Positions 7,951 to 16,973 are shown, counted from the stretch's first letter. The stretch: 64,000 bases of DNA from Bog-756 sp035949055 (GCA_035949055.1 DASZIO010000023.1:62001-126000), one strand, 5' to 3'. Made by a program: numbers and translations. Notes: a model not told the origin generated them from the sequence alone.

Positions 7951-8955
7951 ATGGAGTACGAGTACCTCGACAGTGACCATATCGGTCCCGAGCGAATCTC
8001 GACTGGGGATCTGCCCTCGGATGCTGACGTTCAAGCCATTGTCTCTGCGGGCTACGATCGCTTTCTTCATCTCGACGAGGGAACGGTACCCGGCTACATC
8101 CCTGCTCTTGCCGAAGCCTCCTCCACCGCCTTTGGGGTCTGCGTGGCCGGAGTGCACGGGCGGCTCTTCGCTATCGGGGACGCCGAACAGGAGTTCACGA
8201 TTCAGAGCATCGCCAAGGTCTTTGTCTTCGCTCTGGTGTGTCAGATTCTGGGCCCCGAGGAGTCACGCCGAAAACTGGGCGTCAACAGTACCGGCTTACC
8301 GTTCGACTCGGTAATGGCAATCGAACTGAACGCCGATCGCACCATGAACCCGATGGTCAACGCGGGCGCTCTGGCCACTACGAGCCTGGTGCCGGGGGCC
8401 ACTGCGGACGATCAGTTCGAGTGCATCGTCGCTGCGCTCTCGCGGTTCGCAGGCCGACGATTGGTCATGGACGAGAGCGTTTACAAATCCGAGGCGGCAA
8501 CCAACTTTCGCAACCGTGGCATCGCGCACCTCCTCTACGGGTACGGGCGCATGTACTGTGATCCTGAGGTTGCCACAGACGTCTATACCCGCCAATCTGC
8601 GCTACGGGTGAGCGCGCGTGACCTAGCTGTGATGGGGGCAACGCTCGCCGATGGCGGAGTGAATCCGATAACTGGCGAGCGGGCCATCGAAACTCACCAT
8701 TGCCGGCGAGTTCTGGCTGTACTGGCCACGTCCGGGCTCTACGAGCGCTCTGGTGACTGGCTCTACGACGTCGGCCTACCGGGCAAGAGCGGGATCAGTG
8801 GGGGCATCGTGACCGTGTCGCCGGGCAAGGGAGGGGTCGGTACTTTCTCCCCACTCCTCGATGAGGCCGGCAACAGCGTGCGGGGCCAGCGCATCACCAC
8901 CTATCTCTCGGAGACACTCGGGCTCAACCTGTTCGCCTCGGCTCCGCTACGGTGA
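7951..8955 (+). CDS. glsA: Glutaminase
   Basis: A serine-dependent beta-lactamase-fold glutaminase, hydrolysing L-glutamine to glutamate and ammonia. The catalytic Ser-x-x-Lys is S86-I-A-K89 in FTIQSIAKVF, and other family blocks are NPMVNAGALATTS, VYKSEAATNFRNRGIAHLL and GLPGKSGISGGI. At 334 aa it is slightly longer than the E. coli enzymes because of an N-terminal extension of about 20 residues; there is no C-terminal STAS or ankyrin domain. AGAGGAT precedes the ATG. Confidence 0.93.
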   Translation: MEYEYLDSDHIGPERISTGDLPSDADVQAIVSAGYDRFLHLDEGTVPGYIPALAEASSTAFGVCVAGVHGRLFAIGDAEQEFTIQSIAKVFVFALVCQILGPEESRRKLGVNSTGLPFDSVMAIELNADRTMNPMVNAGALATTSLVPGATADDQFECIVAALSRFAGRRLVMDESVYKSEAATNFRNRGIAHLLYGYGRMYCDPEVATDVYTRQSALRVSARDLAVMGATLADGGVNPITGERAIETHHCRRVLAVLATSGLYERSGDWLYDVGLPGKSGISGGIVTVSPGKGGVGTFSPLLDEAGNSVRGQRITTYLSETLGLNLFASAPLR

Positions 8956-9193
8956 GCACGCCGCTCCACCTGCACGTGGCCTCGGCGAAAGGTTGTGGTC
9001 CGGGGGCGATGCAGTCTGCGCACCCCGCTGCCCGTGCGGCGCTGGCTGCACCAGGTCGAGCGAAGGAGCGCTCCAGTACTTCGGGGAGGACGGGTCCGAT
9101 GTCGTCGGCGTCGGCTGCGATGATCGTCGAGTGCTCGTCAAGGTACGGCGACTCCTGCCGTGACGGAGAATCCTGAAGGGGCCGACGCTCCAA
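8924..9193 (-). pseudogene. Likely remnant of an SRPBCC-like protein
   Basis: A frame of 89 codons with good high-GC codon use, starting directly after the stop of the 33-aa membrane peptide and in the same frame. The segment YLDEHSTIIAADADDIGPV resembles the N-terminal strand-helix of SRPBCC/polyketide-cyclase-like proteins, but the frame ends after about 55 more residues, inside the 3' end of glsA on the other strand, without the rest of the fold. I read it as a truncated gene; it might instead be an unrelated small protein. Confidence 0.3.
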
Positions 9194-9295
9194 CTAGGGC
9201 GTGCGATCTCCGAATACGCGCACCACCACCGCAACGACGATGAGGCCGAAAGCGGAGGCCGCTAGAACGGTGATCAGGCTGGCTGCGGAGCTCAT
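9194..9295 (-). CDS. 33-aa single-pass membrane peptide
   Basis: A very short gene with a strong Shine-Dalgarno (GGGAGGAACC before ATG). The product is one hydrophobic helix of about 22 residues (LITVLAASAFGLIVVAVVV) followed by a short basic/polar tail RVFGDRTP. It ends in TAG. The clean ribosome site, one-helix composition and positively charged cytoplasmic end argue for a real small membrane protein. No family is recognised. The frame stays open for another 89 codons after the TAG. Confidence 0.55.
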   Translation of the reverse strand: MSSAASLITVLAASAFGLIVVAVVVRVFGDRTP

Positions 9296-9373
9296 GGTTC
9301 CTCCCTCGGAACTGGTTGTGGATTTCTCCAACGCGGCGGGTGGTCATGATCTTCGGACCGGCGCCCGACCATG

Positions 9374-10408
9374 TCAAGGGTCGTCCGGGTGGCCCGTAAA
9401 ACCTTCCGAGGCCGCGTCGATGGCGACCAGATGTCGCCCCTTGTCCGACTCATCGAGAAATGAGGCCTCGAAGGAGTTGCGGGCCATCCGGACGATGGCC
9501 GCACGCCCCAGGTCAAAGGCCTCGGTGACCGCAATCATGTTGTCCGACACGTACCCGCCGAAGTAGGCGGGGTCGTCTGAATTGATCGTCACGAGAAGCC
9601 CCCGTTGAAGAAGGGTTGGAAGATTGTGCTCTTGCAACGATGGAAAGACCCGCAGTTTGACGTTGGACAGCGGGCAGACGGTGAGAGGGATTTGCTCGGC
9701 CTCCAGGCGCCGGACGAGCCGCTCGTCCTCGAGGCACCGGACGCCATGATCGATTCGACGAGCGCCAAGGATGTCGAGCGCCTCCCAGATGTAGCTGGGC
9801 GGTCCCTCCTCGCCGGCATGGGCCACCGCGGCCAGGCCCATCTCCGAGGCCCGCCGGAACGCCTCTGCGAACCTGGAAGGGGGATTGCCCACCTCGGAGG
9901 AGTCGAGGCCGACCGCAGCGATCCAACCCACAAAGGGCTCAGCTCGCTCGAGCGTTCCCAGAGCTGCCTCGGCGCTGAGGTGGCGCAGGAAGCACATGAT
10001 CAATCGCGACGAGATTCCCCACCTCTCCTGCCCCTCCTCGAGGGCGCGATGGATGCCGGTGATCATGGTCTCGAATCGGACACCCCGATCAGTGTGGGTC
10101 TGGGGGTCGAAGAAGATCTCGGCATGCCGGACGCCCTGGCTCACCGCACGCGATAGGTATGCGGTGGTCAGATCGTAGAAGTCCCGCTCGTGAATGAGAA
10201 CGGCACAGCCGGCGTAGTAGATGTCGAGAAAGGATTGAAGGTCTTCGAATACGTAGGCCCGACGGAGGGCGGTCACATCGGGATAGGGCAGCGATAGTTC
10301 GTTTCGGGCCGCCAGCTCGAACAAGAGTTCCGGTTCCAGGGTCCCTTCGATGTGTACGTGAAGCTCCGCTTTGGGCAGGCTGCGGATGAACGCGTTCCGG
10401 TCAGTCAC
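9374..10408 (-). CDS. Adenine/adenosine deaminase
   Basis: A TIM-barrel zinc hydrolase of 344 aa in the adenosine/AMP deaminase family. Metal and catalytic motifs visible: KAELHVHIEGT near the start, AHAGEEGPP, RIDHGVRC and NSDDPAYFGGYV. The last motif with SDDPAYFGGY is typical of the adenine deaminase (type 2) branch rather than true adenosine deaminase, so purine base salvage is likely. The GTG start was chosen because GTGGAGGAG lies just upstream; the longer frame adds an arginine-rich, non-family segment. Confidence 0.87.
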   Translation of the reverse strand: MTDRNAFIRSLPKAELHVHIEGTLEPELLFELAARNELSLPYPDVTALRRAYVFEDLQSFLDIYYAGCAVLIHERDFYDLTTAYLSRAVSQGVRHAEIFFDPQTHTDRGVRFETMITGIHRALEEGQERWGISSRLIMCFLRHLSAEAALGTLERAEPFVGWIAAVGLDSSEVGNPPSRFAEAFRRASEMGLAAVAHAGEEGPPSYIWEALDILGARRIDHGVRCLEDERLVRRLEAEQIPLTVCPLSNVKLRVFPSLQEHNLPTLLQRGLLVTINSDDPAYFGGYVSDNMIAVTEAFDLGRAAIVRMARNSFEASFLDESDKGRHLVAIDAASEGFTGHPDDP

Positions 10409-10454
10409 CGCCGGTATCTCCTCCACGGGTGGGTTGTCACGACAGTCCAAAGGA

Positions 10455-11348
10455 TCAGGGCGAGAGTGGTATCCACGGGATCGGCTTCTCGCCCCGGCAC
10501 TGACGGGCGACTTCGCCAAAGGCCCATCGTCGGACAGCAATGGTCTCTTGAGTCGGCGCGATCGTCACCAGTCCTGTCTCGTGGCAGTACGAGTCGGCCT
10601 CTTCCAGCAGTCCCTCGTACTGCTCGACGAATGGTGCAACTTCGGCCGGCAGACGGAAGTACAGGTCGATGTGTTCACGGTTCTCGCGCAGGGCCTGTTC
10701 CCAGGCTTCCTCGGGAGTCCTCCCGAATCCCAGAAATTGGGAGCCAAGATCCTCGACCAGCTTCAGAAGCCGTCCGGGCGCGAGCTGACGCTTCGAGTCG
10801 TCCAGTTCGAGAATGAGGCGGAATTCCCGGTACATGGCGTCGTAGTGGGCACCACTGCGGATCATCGCTCTGACTGGCGCGCCGAGCAATGCGACCTGCA
10901 TCCCAGATGGGTAAGGCTCGGTTATGTCGACGTCGCACTCGGGCGGCGAGGCCTGGTGGCTGCTCACCACCGATCCGTCCTTGGCGCGTGCCAGTTCGAA
11001 CCACACGACTTTCCCCGAGCGAGTGGGTTGCCAACCCCAGGCGGTCGCGAGCCTGTTCAGCAGCTGTACCCCACGACCAGTCGTGTCATCCGGGTCGTAG
11101 TGCTTCTCGGTTGGTGGCAGTCGACCGAGGTCCCTGATCTCGACCCGGTATCGGTCACCTTGCTGCCTGACGTCGATCGTGATCGGTCCCGCTGCGTGGA
11201 GAACGGCATTTGTGACGGCCTCAGAGGTCAGCAGCCCGGCGGAGCTCCGAATCTCCTCGGGCGCTTCCGCGAGAAGATCAACGACGAACTTCCGGGCCGC
11301 GGGACAACTGGATGCGTCGGCCGGCAAGTTGATTCTGTGTGAGGGCAT
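10455..11348 (-). CDS. RsbW-like ATP-binding protein with extra C-terminal domain
   Basis: The first 125 residues are a GHKL/HATPase domain of the anti-sigma-factor kinase type: N-box EAVTNAVLHA near residue 43, G1 box EIRDLGRLPP and G2 region DTTGRGVQLLNRLATAWG. These proteins usually regulate sigma factors or partner switches. Residues 140-297 form an additional mostly helical domain I do not recognise. No sigma factor or STAS antagonist gene is adjacent, so the partner is unknown. It is upstream of the deaminase gene on the same strand, 46 bp apart. Confidence 0.75.
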   Translation of the reverse strand: MPSHRINLPADASSCPAARKFVVDLLAEAPEEIRSSAGLLTSEAVTNAVLHAAGPITIDVRQQGDRYRVEIRDLGRLPPTEKHYDPDDTTGRGVQLLNRLATAWGWQPTRSGKVVWFELARAKDGSVVSSHQASPPECDVDITEPYPSGMQVALLGAPVRAMIRSGAHYDAMYREFRLILELDDSKRQLAPGRLLKLVEDLGSQFLGFGRTPEEAWEQALRENREHIDLYFRLPAEVAPFVEQYEGLLEEADSYCHETGLVTIAPTQETIAVRRWAFGEVARQCRGEKPIPWIPLSP

Positions 11349-11556
11349 CGATGCGACCCTGGCTCGTGGTGTCTGGCAGCAATCCGCCCGATAGCCCCGA
11401 GATCCGAGACTACCCCTTCCAACCCGGCGACGTCGGGCTCAACGGTGGTGACCGTCGGCGGAACGGGCACCAGGCGCGGCGGAGCGGATACGGGGTTCCC
11501 TGCGGGCGACGAGCCAGTGGGAACCGATTGATGGCCACGCCAGCGCAACGGGCCGC

Positions 11557-12267
11557 TCAGCTGGTTGGAGGCGGCACGCGCGGTCCCGCGGCCCGCCGGA
11601 CCCGACCGGCGACCTCTTCAACGGTTCCGGAGCCGTCCACCTCGACCAAGATGCCCAGCCGCCGGTAGAAGCCTTGGAGTAGTTCCGTGGATTGAAGACT
11701 GATGGTGAGACGTCGGGAGATACCTGAGTCCGTATCATCTGGACGCCCGATCCGCACTCTTCGGTCCCGCAGACGTGTCAGAAGGTCACTGCGTGGCACA
11801 ACCAACCAGATCGCAATACTGGGGGCGAAGCCGAACCGGTGCCCTTGTTCTTGCCAGGACTCGGCCTGAGGAAGGGTGCGAGGGAAGCCGTCGAGAACAT
11901 AGGAATCCTTGGCATTCGAACGAGTCAAGTAACCCAAGAGCACCTCGATGACCAAGGAATCGGGCACCAATTCGCCTGCGGCCACCTCTCGATCTATCCG
12001 CCGGCCGGAGGGTGTTCTCTTGGCGCCCTGTTCACGCAGGAGCTCGCCCATCGAGACGTGCGGTACGCCGTAGGACCGGGCCAACTCGTGGGCCTGTGTG
12101 CTCTTGCCGGCGCCAGGGTCACCCAGCAACAGGGCGCGTAGCCCTGGAATCGCCGATGTGGCTGATCTCGCTGGGGCTGCGCTGTCTGGTCGATTGGGAA
12201 GAGACATGCTGTTGAGCATCCCAGATCGTGTCAGTGGCTGAGCCGGCACGGTAGGCATCGACGTCAC
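11557..12267 (-). CDS. Adenylate-kinase-like nucleotide kinase
   Basis: A P-loop nucleoside monophosphate kinase. It has the Walker A GDPGAGKST, the NMP-binding helix HVSMGELLRE, the block YVLDGFPRTLPQAE with the catalytic Arg, and the LID-side RLRDRRVRIGRPDD. The LID is short and has no zinc cysteines. A roughly 40-residue Pro/Ala/Ser-rich N-terminal tail precedes the kinase core; alternative starts at the ATG codons at 12258, 12219 or 12207 would shorten it. It is not in a ribosomal-protein operon, so it is probably an accessory paralogue rather than the housekeeping adk. Confidence 0.75.
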   Translation of the reverse strand: MTSMPTVPAQPLTRSGMLNSMSLPNRPDSAAPARSATSAIPGLRALLLGDPGAGKSTQAHELARSYGVPHVSMGELLREQGAKRTPSGRRIDREVAAGELVPDSLVIEVLLGYLTRSNAKDSYVLDGFPRTLPQAESWQEQGHRFGFAPSIAIWLVVPRSDLLTRLRDRRVRIGRPDDTDSGISRRLTISLQSTELLQGFYRRLGILVEVDGSGTVEEVAGRVRRAAGPRVPPPTS

Positions 12268-12310
12268 TCGGGAATGGTCGCAGCACCGCTGGGTTCAAAC
12301 GGCCAAGCGT

Positions 12311-12727
12311 CTACGGTGCAGGCGGGCTATTGACCTCCAGCCGGCGGGCGCGCTTGCTGTCGTTGCCCTCCGGCCGGGAAGTACCGGTTGAGTTTCGAGT
12401 GATCATCGGATATTGCATCGCATCGAAGGCGGCCACGAAGCGGCGCATCGGCTTTGACAGCTGGATGAGCAGTCGACCCGCAGGACGGGAGTCATGCGGG
12501 TTGACCAGGGTGATCAACATCGAACAATGACCGACGGTGATGGCCCGCACCTCTGCTTCAGTACCCATTTGCGCAGACAGGTAGAGGGCAACAGCACACG
12601 ACCGGTTGTCCTTCGGGATTCCCTTGACGCCCGCTGCTTGCAACGAGGCTGCCACCAGATCCGGGCTGTCACCCAAATCGCTGAGAAGTGCCCTGGTGTG
12701 CTTCTTCAGCTGTCGCAGACGGCTCAC
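12311..12727 (-). CDS. Conserved-looking hypothetical protein
   Basis: I do not recognise this 138-residue protein. It has a plausible fold: an N-terminal helix (LKKHTRALLSDLG), an alanine-rich helix, a central block DNRSCAVALYLSAQMGTEAEVRAITVGHC and a strand LLIQLSKPMRRFVAAFDAM. The last 25 residues are polar and basic. There is no signal peptide or membrane helix. The start is GTG with only a weak ribosome site. Confidence 0.55.
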   Translation of the reverse strand: MSRLRQLKKHTRALLSDLGDSPDLVAASLQAAGVKGIPKDNRSCAVALYLSAQMGTEAEVRAITVGHCSMLITLVNPHDSRPAGRLLIQLSKPMRRFVAAFDAMQYPMITRNSTGTSRPEGNDSKRARRLEVNSPPAP

Positions 12728-12831
12728 ATCGACCTCACTGCCGGTTCATTGTATGCGGCTGCCATCCCGCTCGGGGCCGACAGTGGCCTTTGCCCGGCGA
12801 GGAACCGGGACTGGGGGGGGCGGATGCAGGG

Positions 12832-13260
12832 CTAGGTACGCACGCCCTCTGTCAACGAGAGCGTGTTTCCGTCGGGGTCCATGAACCAGGCAACGAGATC
12901 GCCTCCCGGGCTCGTCCATATCCCCTGGTCATCCTGATCCAGCTCGTCGTAGAGCGTGAAGGTGACGCCGGCGTCCGTCAACGAGGCGACCGCCTCGTGG
13001 ACGTCCGGTACCTCCCATCCGGCGATCGTGAAGGGCTGAGGCTGGAGCTCGCCCACCGCGGTCAGGCGCAGTGTCGTCCCCGCCGACTCGACGGCGACGG
13101 CGGCCGGGTTCTCGTCAAGCACCGAGAGGCCGAGGACGCCCACATAGAACTCGCGGGCCACCGTCAGGTCCCGGACAGGCACGAACCCCACGAGCGGCGC
13201 GTTTCGCAGGCCGGCCCGACCACCCCGCCTCTCCCTCTGCCCACCCGTCGGCCCCGTCAT
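12832..13260 (-). CDS. VOC (glyoxalase/bleomycin-resistance fold) protein
   Basis: A single-domain vicinal-oxygen-chelate protein of 142 aa. It shows VPVRDLTVAREFYVGVLGLSVLDENP, an internal strand, and the closing motif LVAWFMDPDGNTLSLTE, which is the usual second half-domain with the metal-ligand Glu. An arginine-rich N-terminal tail of about 20 residues precedes the domain, so the true start may be internal. Substrate unknown. Confidence 0.8.
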   Translation of the reverse strand: MTGPTGGQRERRGGRAGLRNAPLVGFVPVRDLTVAREFYVGVLGLSVLDENPAAVAVESAGTTLRLTAVGELQPQPFTIAGWEVPDVHEAVASLTDAGVTFTLYDELDQDDQGIWTSPGGDLVAWFMDPDGNTLSLTEGVRT

Positions 13261-13305
13261 CAGAATGCAGCCGTTCGACTCATTGTCGTGGGAGCACCGA
13301 AGGGG

Positions 13306-13620
13306 CTAGCCGATCGGCATGGCCTCGTAGACTTCGATGGCTCCACCGCTGGTCAGGACCGGGCAACCATTGGCCTTGTCACAAGCCTCCCCCATGGAGC
13401 TGGCGTCAATGATCGAGTAGCCGCTGAGCCCGGAGGCGCCCCGGTCGCTCACCTTGCCGTCGGAATCGACGGTCGCCGAGGGCCCAAATGGATTGCCGGC
13501 ATCGACCACCGACTCGCCGAGAGATCCGAACCAGTTCATCCATTGGGTCATGGCCTCCTGCTGTGCTGCCTCGGTTTCGGCCATTGCTCCGCCCGTATAG
13601 GCGAGTACGTACTTGCCCAC
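13306..13620 (-). CDS. YCII-related (DGPF-type) protein
   Basis: A 104-residue protein with the YCII-like pattern: YVLAYTGG start, WMNWFGSLGESVVDAGNPFGPSATV, GYSIIDASSMGEACDKANGCPVLTSGGAIEVYEAMPI. Such ferredoxin-like proteins are common near sigma factors and SRPBCC regulators in actinobacteria; function is not established. The GTG has GGGAGGCAACA upstream. It is divergent from the ArsR-SRPBCC regulator, and the pairing of YCII and SRPBCC genes is a recurrent arrangement. Confidence 0.75.
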   Translation of the reverse strand: MGKYVLAYTGGAMAETEAAQQEAMTQWMNWFGSLGESVVDAGNPFGPSATVDSDGKVSDRGASGLSGYSIIDASSMGEACDKANGCPVLTSGGAIEVYEAMPIG

Positions 13621-13667
13621 TGTTGCCTCCCGGCTGTTCGAACGAGGGATTCTGATTTGGCAAGGGC

Positions 13668-13673
13668 TAAATT
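13668..13673 (+). promoter_or_regulatory. Possible -10 box for leaderless regulator mRNA
   Basis: TAAATT ends seven bases before the GTG start of the ArsR-SRPBCC gene, which would put transcription start on or next to the start codon. No clear -35 is visible, and no Shine-Dalgarno precedes the GTG, both consistent with a leaderless transcript. Confidence 0.35.
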
Positions 13674-13679
13674 AGGCAC

Positions 13680-14498
13680 GTGGCGAACAAGCTGCAACCG
13701 GGGCCCACACCGACCGGGAGGACCGGAGCGACCCGGGACCTCCAGAAGATCATCGGCGCGCTGACCTCGCCGGTCCGGCGCGAGATCCTCTCGTTGATCT
13801 GGGAACGGGAGGTGTCGGCCGGCGAGATCGCCAAGGCCTTCCGCGTGACCAAGCCCACCATCTCGCAACATCTGTCCGTCCTACGGGAGGCAGGGCTGGT
13901 GACGACCACGGCGGTCGGCACTTCACGGTTGTACCGGGCACGCCCGGAGGAGCTGCACGGGCTCTACGGCGCACTCGGTGGTGCGGGCAAATGGGCCAAT
14001 GCCGACCAGGTCCCGGAGAGGGAGCTCTCGGTGGCCCGCACCTCGGTGGCTGTCATCGTCGAGGTCGAGGTGGAGACCGACCAGCGAGAGACGTTCCGAG
14101 CCTTCGTCGATCCCATCGTGTACTCCAGGTGGCTCGGAGTTCCGGTCAACATCGAGGACGGCCGGTTCGCCTGCACGCTCGAGTGGGGGACCAACGTCAG
14201 GGGTCGCTACGAGGTGGTGAGCCCACCGGAGCTCATCGCCATGCGGTGGGACTTCGATGACGACAACATCCCGGTGCCGGGGGGTGAGATGACGGCCTAC
14301 CTGCGGGTCTCGGCCCGCCCGGCGGGGTCTCTCGTGGAGGTGCACCAACTCGTCGACACTGGGCCGCAGGCCCACTTCATGGAGGCGGCATGGTCGGTCG
14401 TCCTCGGCCGCTTCAAGCTCGGCGTGGTCCGTGCTCTCGACCTCACCCTCGAGATGCCGCCCCGCTCCCCGAGGAGGAAGCGGCGGCTCGGTAGCTGA
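13680..14498 (+). CDS. ArsR-type HTH fused to SRPBCC (AHSA1-like) domain
   Basis: Residues 20-95 form a winged helix of the ArsR family (LTSPVRREILSLIWEREVSAGEIAKAF, PTISQHLSVLREAGLV). Residues 118-262 are an SRPBCC/Aha1-like ligand-binding fold (EVETDQRETFRAFVDPIVYSRWLG ... WGTNVRGRYEVVSPPELIAMRWDF). The fusion suggests a one-component regulator sensing a hydrophobic ligand. No ArsR metal-binding cysteines are present. The GTG start has TAAATT seven bases before it, so the mRNA may be leaderless. It may control the divergent YCII gene. Confidence 0.82.
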   Translation: MANKLQPGPTPTGRTGATRDLQKIIGALTSPVRREILSLIWEREVSAGEIAKAFRVTKPTISQHLSVLREAGLVTTTAVGTSRLYRARPEELHGLYGALGGAGKWANADQVPERELSVARTSVAVIVEVEVETDQRETFRAFVDPIVYSRWLGVPVNIEDGRFACTLEWGTNVRGRYEVVSPPELIAMRWDFDDDNIPVPGGEMTAYLRVSARPAGSLVEVHQLVDTGPQAHFMEAAWSVVLGRFKLGVVRALDLTLEMPPRSPRRKRRLGS

Positions 14499-14543
14499 CA
14501 CGGCGAGTCCTCAGCCCCCTGGCTCGGAGGGCGCGTCCCCGCC

Positions 14544-16046
14544 TCAGGTGACGGCCAGCGCCGGCTCCGAGGCGCTGGCCGGGAGGGCCCGGGGCCGGCC
14601 GTTGACCAGCACTGCGCTGGCCAGGGCAGCCAGGACCAGCATCGCCGCTCCGAGCGAGAATGCCACCGAATACCCATGGACCAGCCCCGCCGGCAGGAAG
14701 GCCCGACCATGGGCCTCGACGTAGCTGGCTGTGGCCGTCGCGGCCACGGTGTTGAGCAGAGCGGTTCCCAGTGACCCACCGATCTGCTGGGTGGTGTTCA
14801 CCAAGGCACTGGCCACGCCGGAGTCCTTGTCGTTCACATTGATCAATGCCGTGCTGCTCATGGCCGGGAAGGCGAGACCGAGGCCCGTGCTCATCAGGAT
14901 CTGCGGGCCGAAGACGTAGGCCCAGAATGAGGTGTTCACGCCGATCTGGGTGAGCCAGAACAGTCCGATGGCCCCGACCAGGAGCCCGGCTGTCATGGGT
15001 ATCCGTGGCCCGATTCGAGGAACGAGCGCCGAGGAGGCTCCGGCGGCAACGATGATCCCACCCGCGAACGGCAGGAACGCCACCCCGGCCTTCAGCGCGG
15101 AATAGTGCAGGACGCCCTGCATGTAGTAGCTCAGGAAGACGAACATGGCGAAGAGCCCGGCGCCGGTCAGGAAGGATGCCAAGAACGACCCACCTCGATT
15201 GCGCTCGGCCACCACACGTAGCGGCAGCAGGGGATGACTCGAACGGGTCTCCACCAGTACGAACGTGGCCAGCAGCAGCACGGCGAGGCTGAGGAAGAAG
15301 AGTGTGTTGCCTGATGCCCAGCCATCCGAACTGGCCTTGGTGAACCCGTACACCAGGCTGACCAACCCGGCGGTCGAAAGGAAGGCACCGGGAAGGTCGT
15401 ACCGGGTCGTCCCCTCGGCCCGGCTCTCATGGACGACGCGGCCGGCGGCCAGTGCGGCCAGCAGGGCGATCGGCACATTCACCAGCAAGCACCAACGCCA
15501 CGAGACGTACTCGGTGAGGACCCCCCCGGCGAGCACACCGATGGCGCCACCGGCGCCGGACACGGCTCCGTAGGCCCCGAACGCCTTGGCCCGCTCGCCG
15601 GGGTCCGCCTGGAAGGTAATGGTCAGGATGGAAAGGGCCGCCGGCGCCATCAGGGCCGCGAATGCGCCCTGCAACGCCCGGGCCCCGAACAGCATGGTCT
15701 GGTCCACGGCCAGCCCGCCGAGGGCGGATGCCAGGGCGAAGCCCACTAGGCCGACGCCGAACATGCGCTTGCGCCCGCCGAAGTCGGCAATTCGGCCGCC
15801 GAGCAGGAGCAAGCCGCCGAAGGCGAGGGTGTAGGCCGTGATCACCCACTGCCGGTTGGCGACCGAGATGTGAAGGTCGCGCTGCGCCGATGGTAGGGCG
15901 ATGGTGACGATCGAGGCATCGAGGACCACCATCAGCTGGGCGATGATGACCACGGCCAGGATCGACCACCGTTTCGGGTCGGGTTCGGCCGCCATTGGTC
16001 CGGCATCTCGTGTTTGGCCGGTCTCAGAAAGGTCGATGTCGCTCAC
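14544..16046 (-). CDS. DHA2-family MFS drug exporter (EmrB/QacA type)
   Basis: A 500-aa integral membrane protein with about 14 hydrophobic helices. Motifs include the helix-1 LMVVLDASIVTIALPSAQ, the loop GGRIADFGGRKRMF (motif A), the antiporter motif GPAxGGxL-like GGAIGVLAGGVLTEYVSWRW (motif C) and the DHA2 tail. It should export hydrophobic or cationic compounds by proton antiport. The GTG was chosen because GGAGAT lies upstream; the longer frame adds a charged, non-family segment. It converges with the ArsR-SRPBCC regulator gene. Confidence 0.88.
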   Translation of the reverse strand: MSDIDLSETGQTRDAGPMAAEPDPKRWSILAVVIIAQLMVVLDASIVTIALPSAQRDLHISVANRQWVITAYTLAFGGLLLLGGRIADFGGRKRMFGVGLVGFALASALGGLAVDQTMLFGARALQGAFAALMAPAALSILTITFQADPGERAKAFGAYGAVSGAGGAIGVLAGGVLTEYVSWRWCLLVNVPIALLAALAAGRVVHESRAEGTTRYDLPGAFLSTAGLVSLVYGFTKASSDGWASGNTLFFLSLAVLLLATFVLVETRSSHPLLPLRVVAERNRGGSFLASFLTGAGLFAMFVFLSYYMQGVLHYSALKAGVAFLPFAGGIIVAAGASSALVPRIGPRIPMTAGLLVGAIGLFWLTQIGVNTSFWAYVFGPQILMSTGLGLAFPAMSSTALINVNDKDSGVASALVNTTQQIGGSLGTALLNTVAATATASYVEAHGRAFLPAGLVHGYSVAFSLGAAMLVLAALASAVLVNGRPRALPASASEPALAVT

Positions 16047-16334
16047 ATGATCTCCAGGCGGTCGAGGACGAGCACGGGCTGATCGGATTTCGGCTGGGAC
16101 GGCAGCAATCTCACCACCGACCAACCTCTGCCAACGCCATCCCGCGACGGGGCATTCCGAGGAGGTGGACCGAGGCGAAATTGGCTGACCCTGTGTCACC
16201 GGATGCCGAGCGGCGATCGCGCCTCGGAGGGGTCCGGCTCGACCAGTCCACCCTCGCCCCGGCTCGAGGCACCGGTTCTATGGCACACTCGGACCGGCTC
16301 GGCGGTCCCGTCCGCCGGCCTGTGAAGGGGGACC

Positions 16335-16973
16335 ATGGGCTTGCAAGTAGTCGGCGCCGGGCTGGGCCGGACCGGCACGCACTCGTTGAAGCTGGCCTTC
16401 GAGCAGCTGCTCGGCGGTCCTTGCTACCACATGTTGGAAGTCATCAACCGCCCGGATCAGGCGGCGGCGTGGGCTGCCGCGGTCAGGGGCGAGCAGCCGG
16501 ACTGGACCTCGTTCTTGGCGGAGTACGTGGCCACCGTCGACTGGCCGGCGGCCGCCTTCTGGAGGGAGCTGTCCGAGTCCGCCCCGGACGCTTTCGTCGT
16601 GCTGTCGGTCCGTGATCCGGAGGAGTGGTGGGAGAGCGCATCCCGGACCATCTTCTCCGTGCTCTCCCGGGGTGCGCCACCGGACGATGCCGGAGCCGTG
16701 GCGGAGCTCGCCATGATCACCTCGCTCTTGGAGCAGCGCTTCACCCCGAATTGGATGGACCGAGCAGCGGCGATGGAGGCGTTCGAGCGCCACAACACCG
16801 ACGTGCGTGCCTCGGTGCCCCGCGATCGACTGGTCGAGTGGTGCGGCGGTGACGGATGGGAGGCGCTCTGCCGCCCCCTCGGCGTGGACGTCCCCTCGGA
16901 GCCCTTCCCGCACGTCAACACCACTTCCGAGTTCCGGGCGTTCACCGGTCTCGACGAGGGCGCTCGGGCGTAG
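16335..16973 (+). CDS. Sulfotransferase-family protein
   Basis: A 212-aa P-loop protein beginning GLQVVGAGLGRTGTHSLKLAFEQLLGGPCYHM, the PAPS-binding-like loop of the actinobacterial short sulfotransferase group, with the later block VVLSVRDPEEWWESASRTIF typical of the 3'-phosphate contact. It would transfer sulfate from PAPS to an unknown acceptor; some related proteins have no proven activity. AAGGGGGACC precedes the ATG. Confidence 0.8.
   Translation: MGLQVVGAGLGRTGTHSLKLAFEQLLGGPCYHMLEVINRPDQAAAWAAAVRGEQPDWTSFLAEYVATVDWPAAAFWRELSESAPDAFVVLSVRDPEEWWESASRTIFSVLSRGAPPDDAGAVAELAMITSLLEQRFTPNWMDRAAAMEAFERHNTDVRASVPRDRLVEWCGGDGWEALCRPLGVDVPSEPFPHVNTTSEFRAFTGLDEGARA

Noticed and set aside
11349..11556. 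Minus-strand frame upstream of the RsbW-like gene as a STAS antagonist
   Set aside because: An antagonist would fit the context, but the frame shows no STAS motif and runs out of register over the ATPase start.
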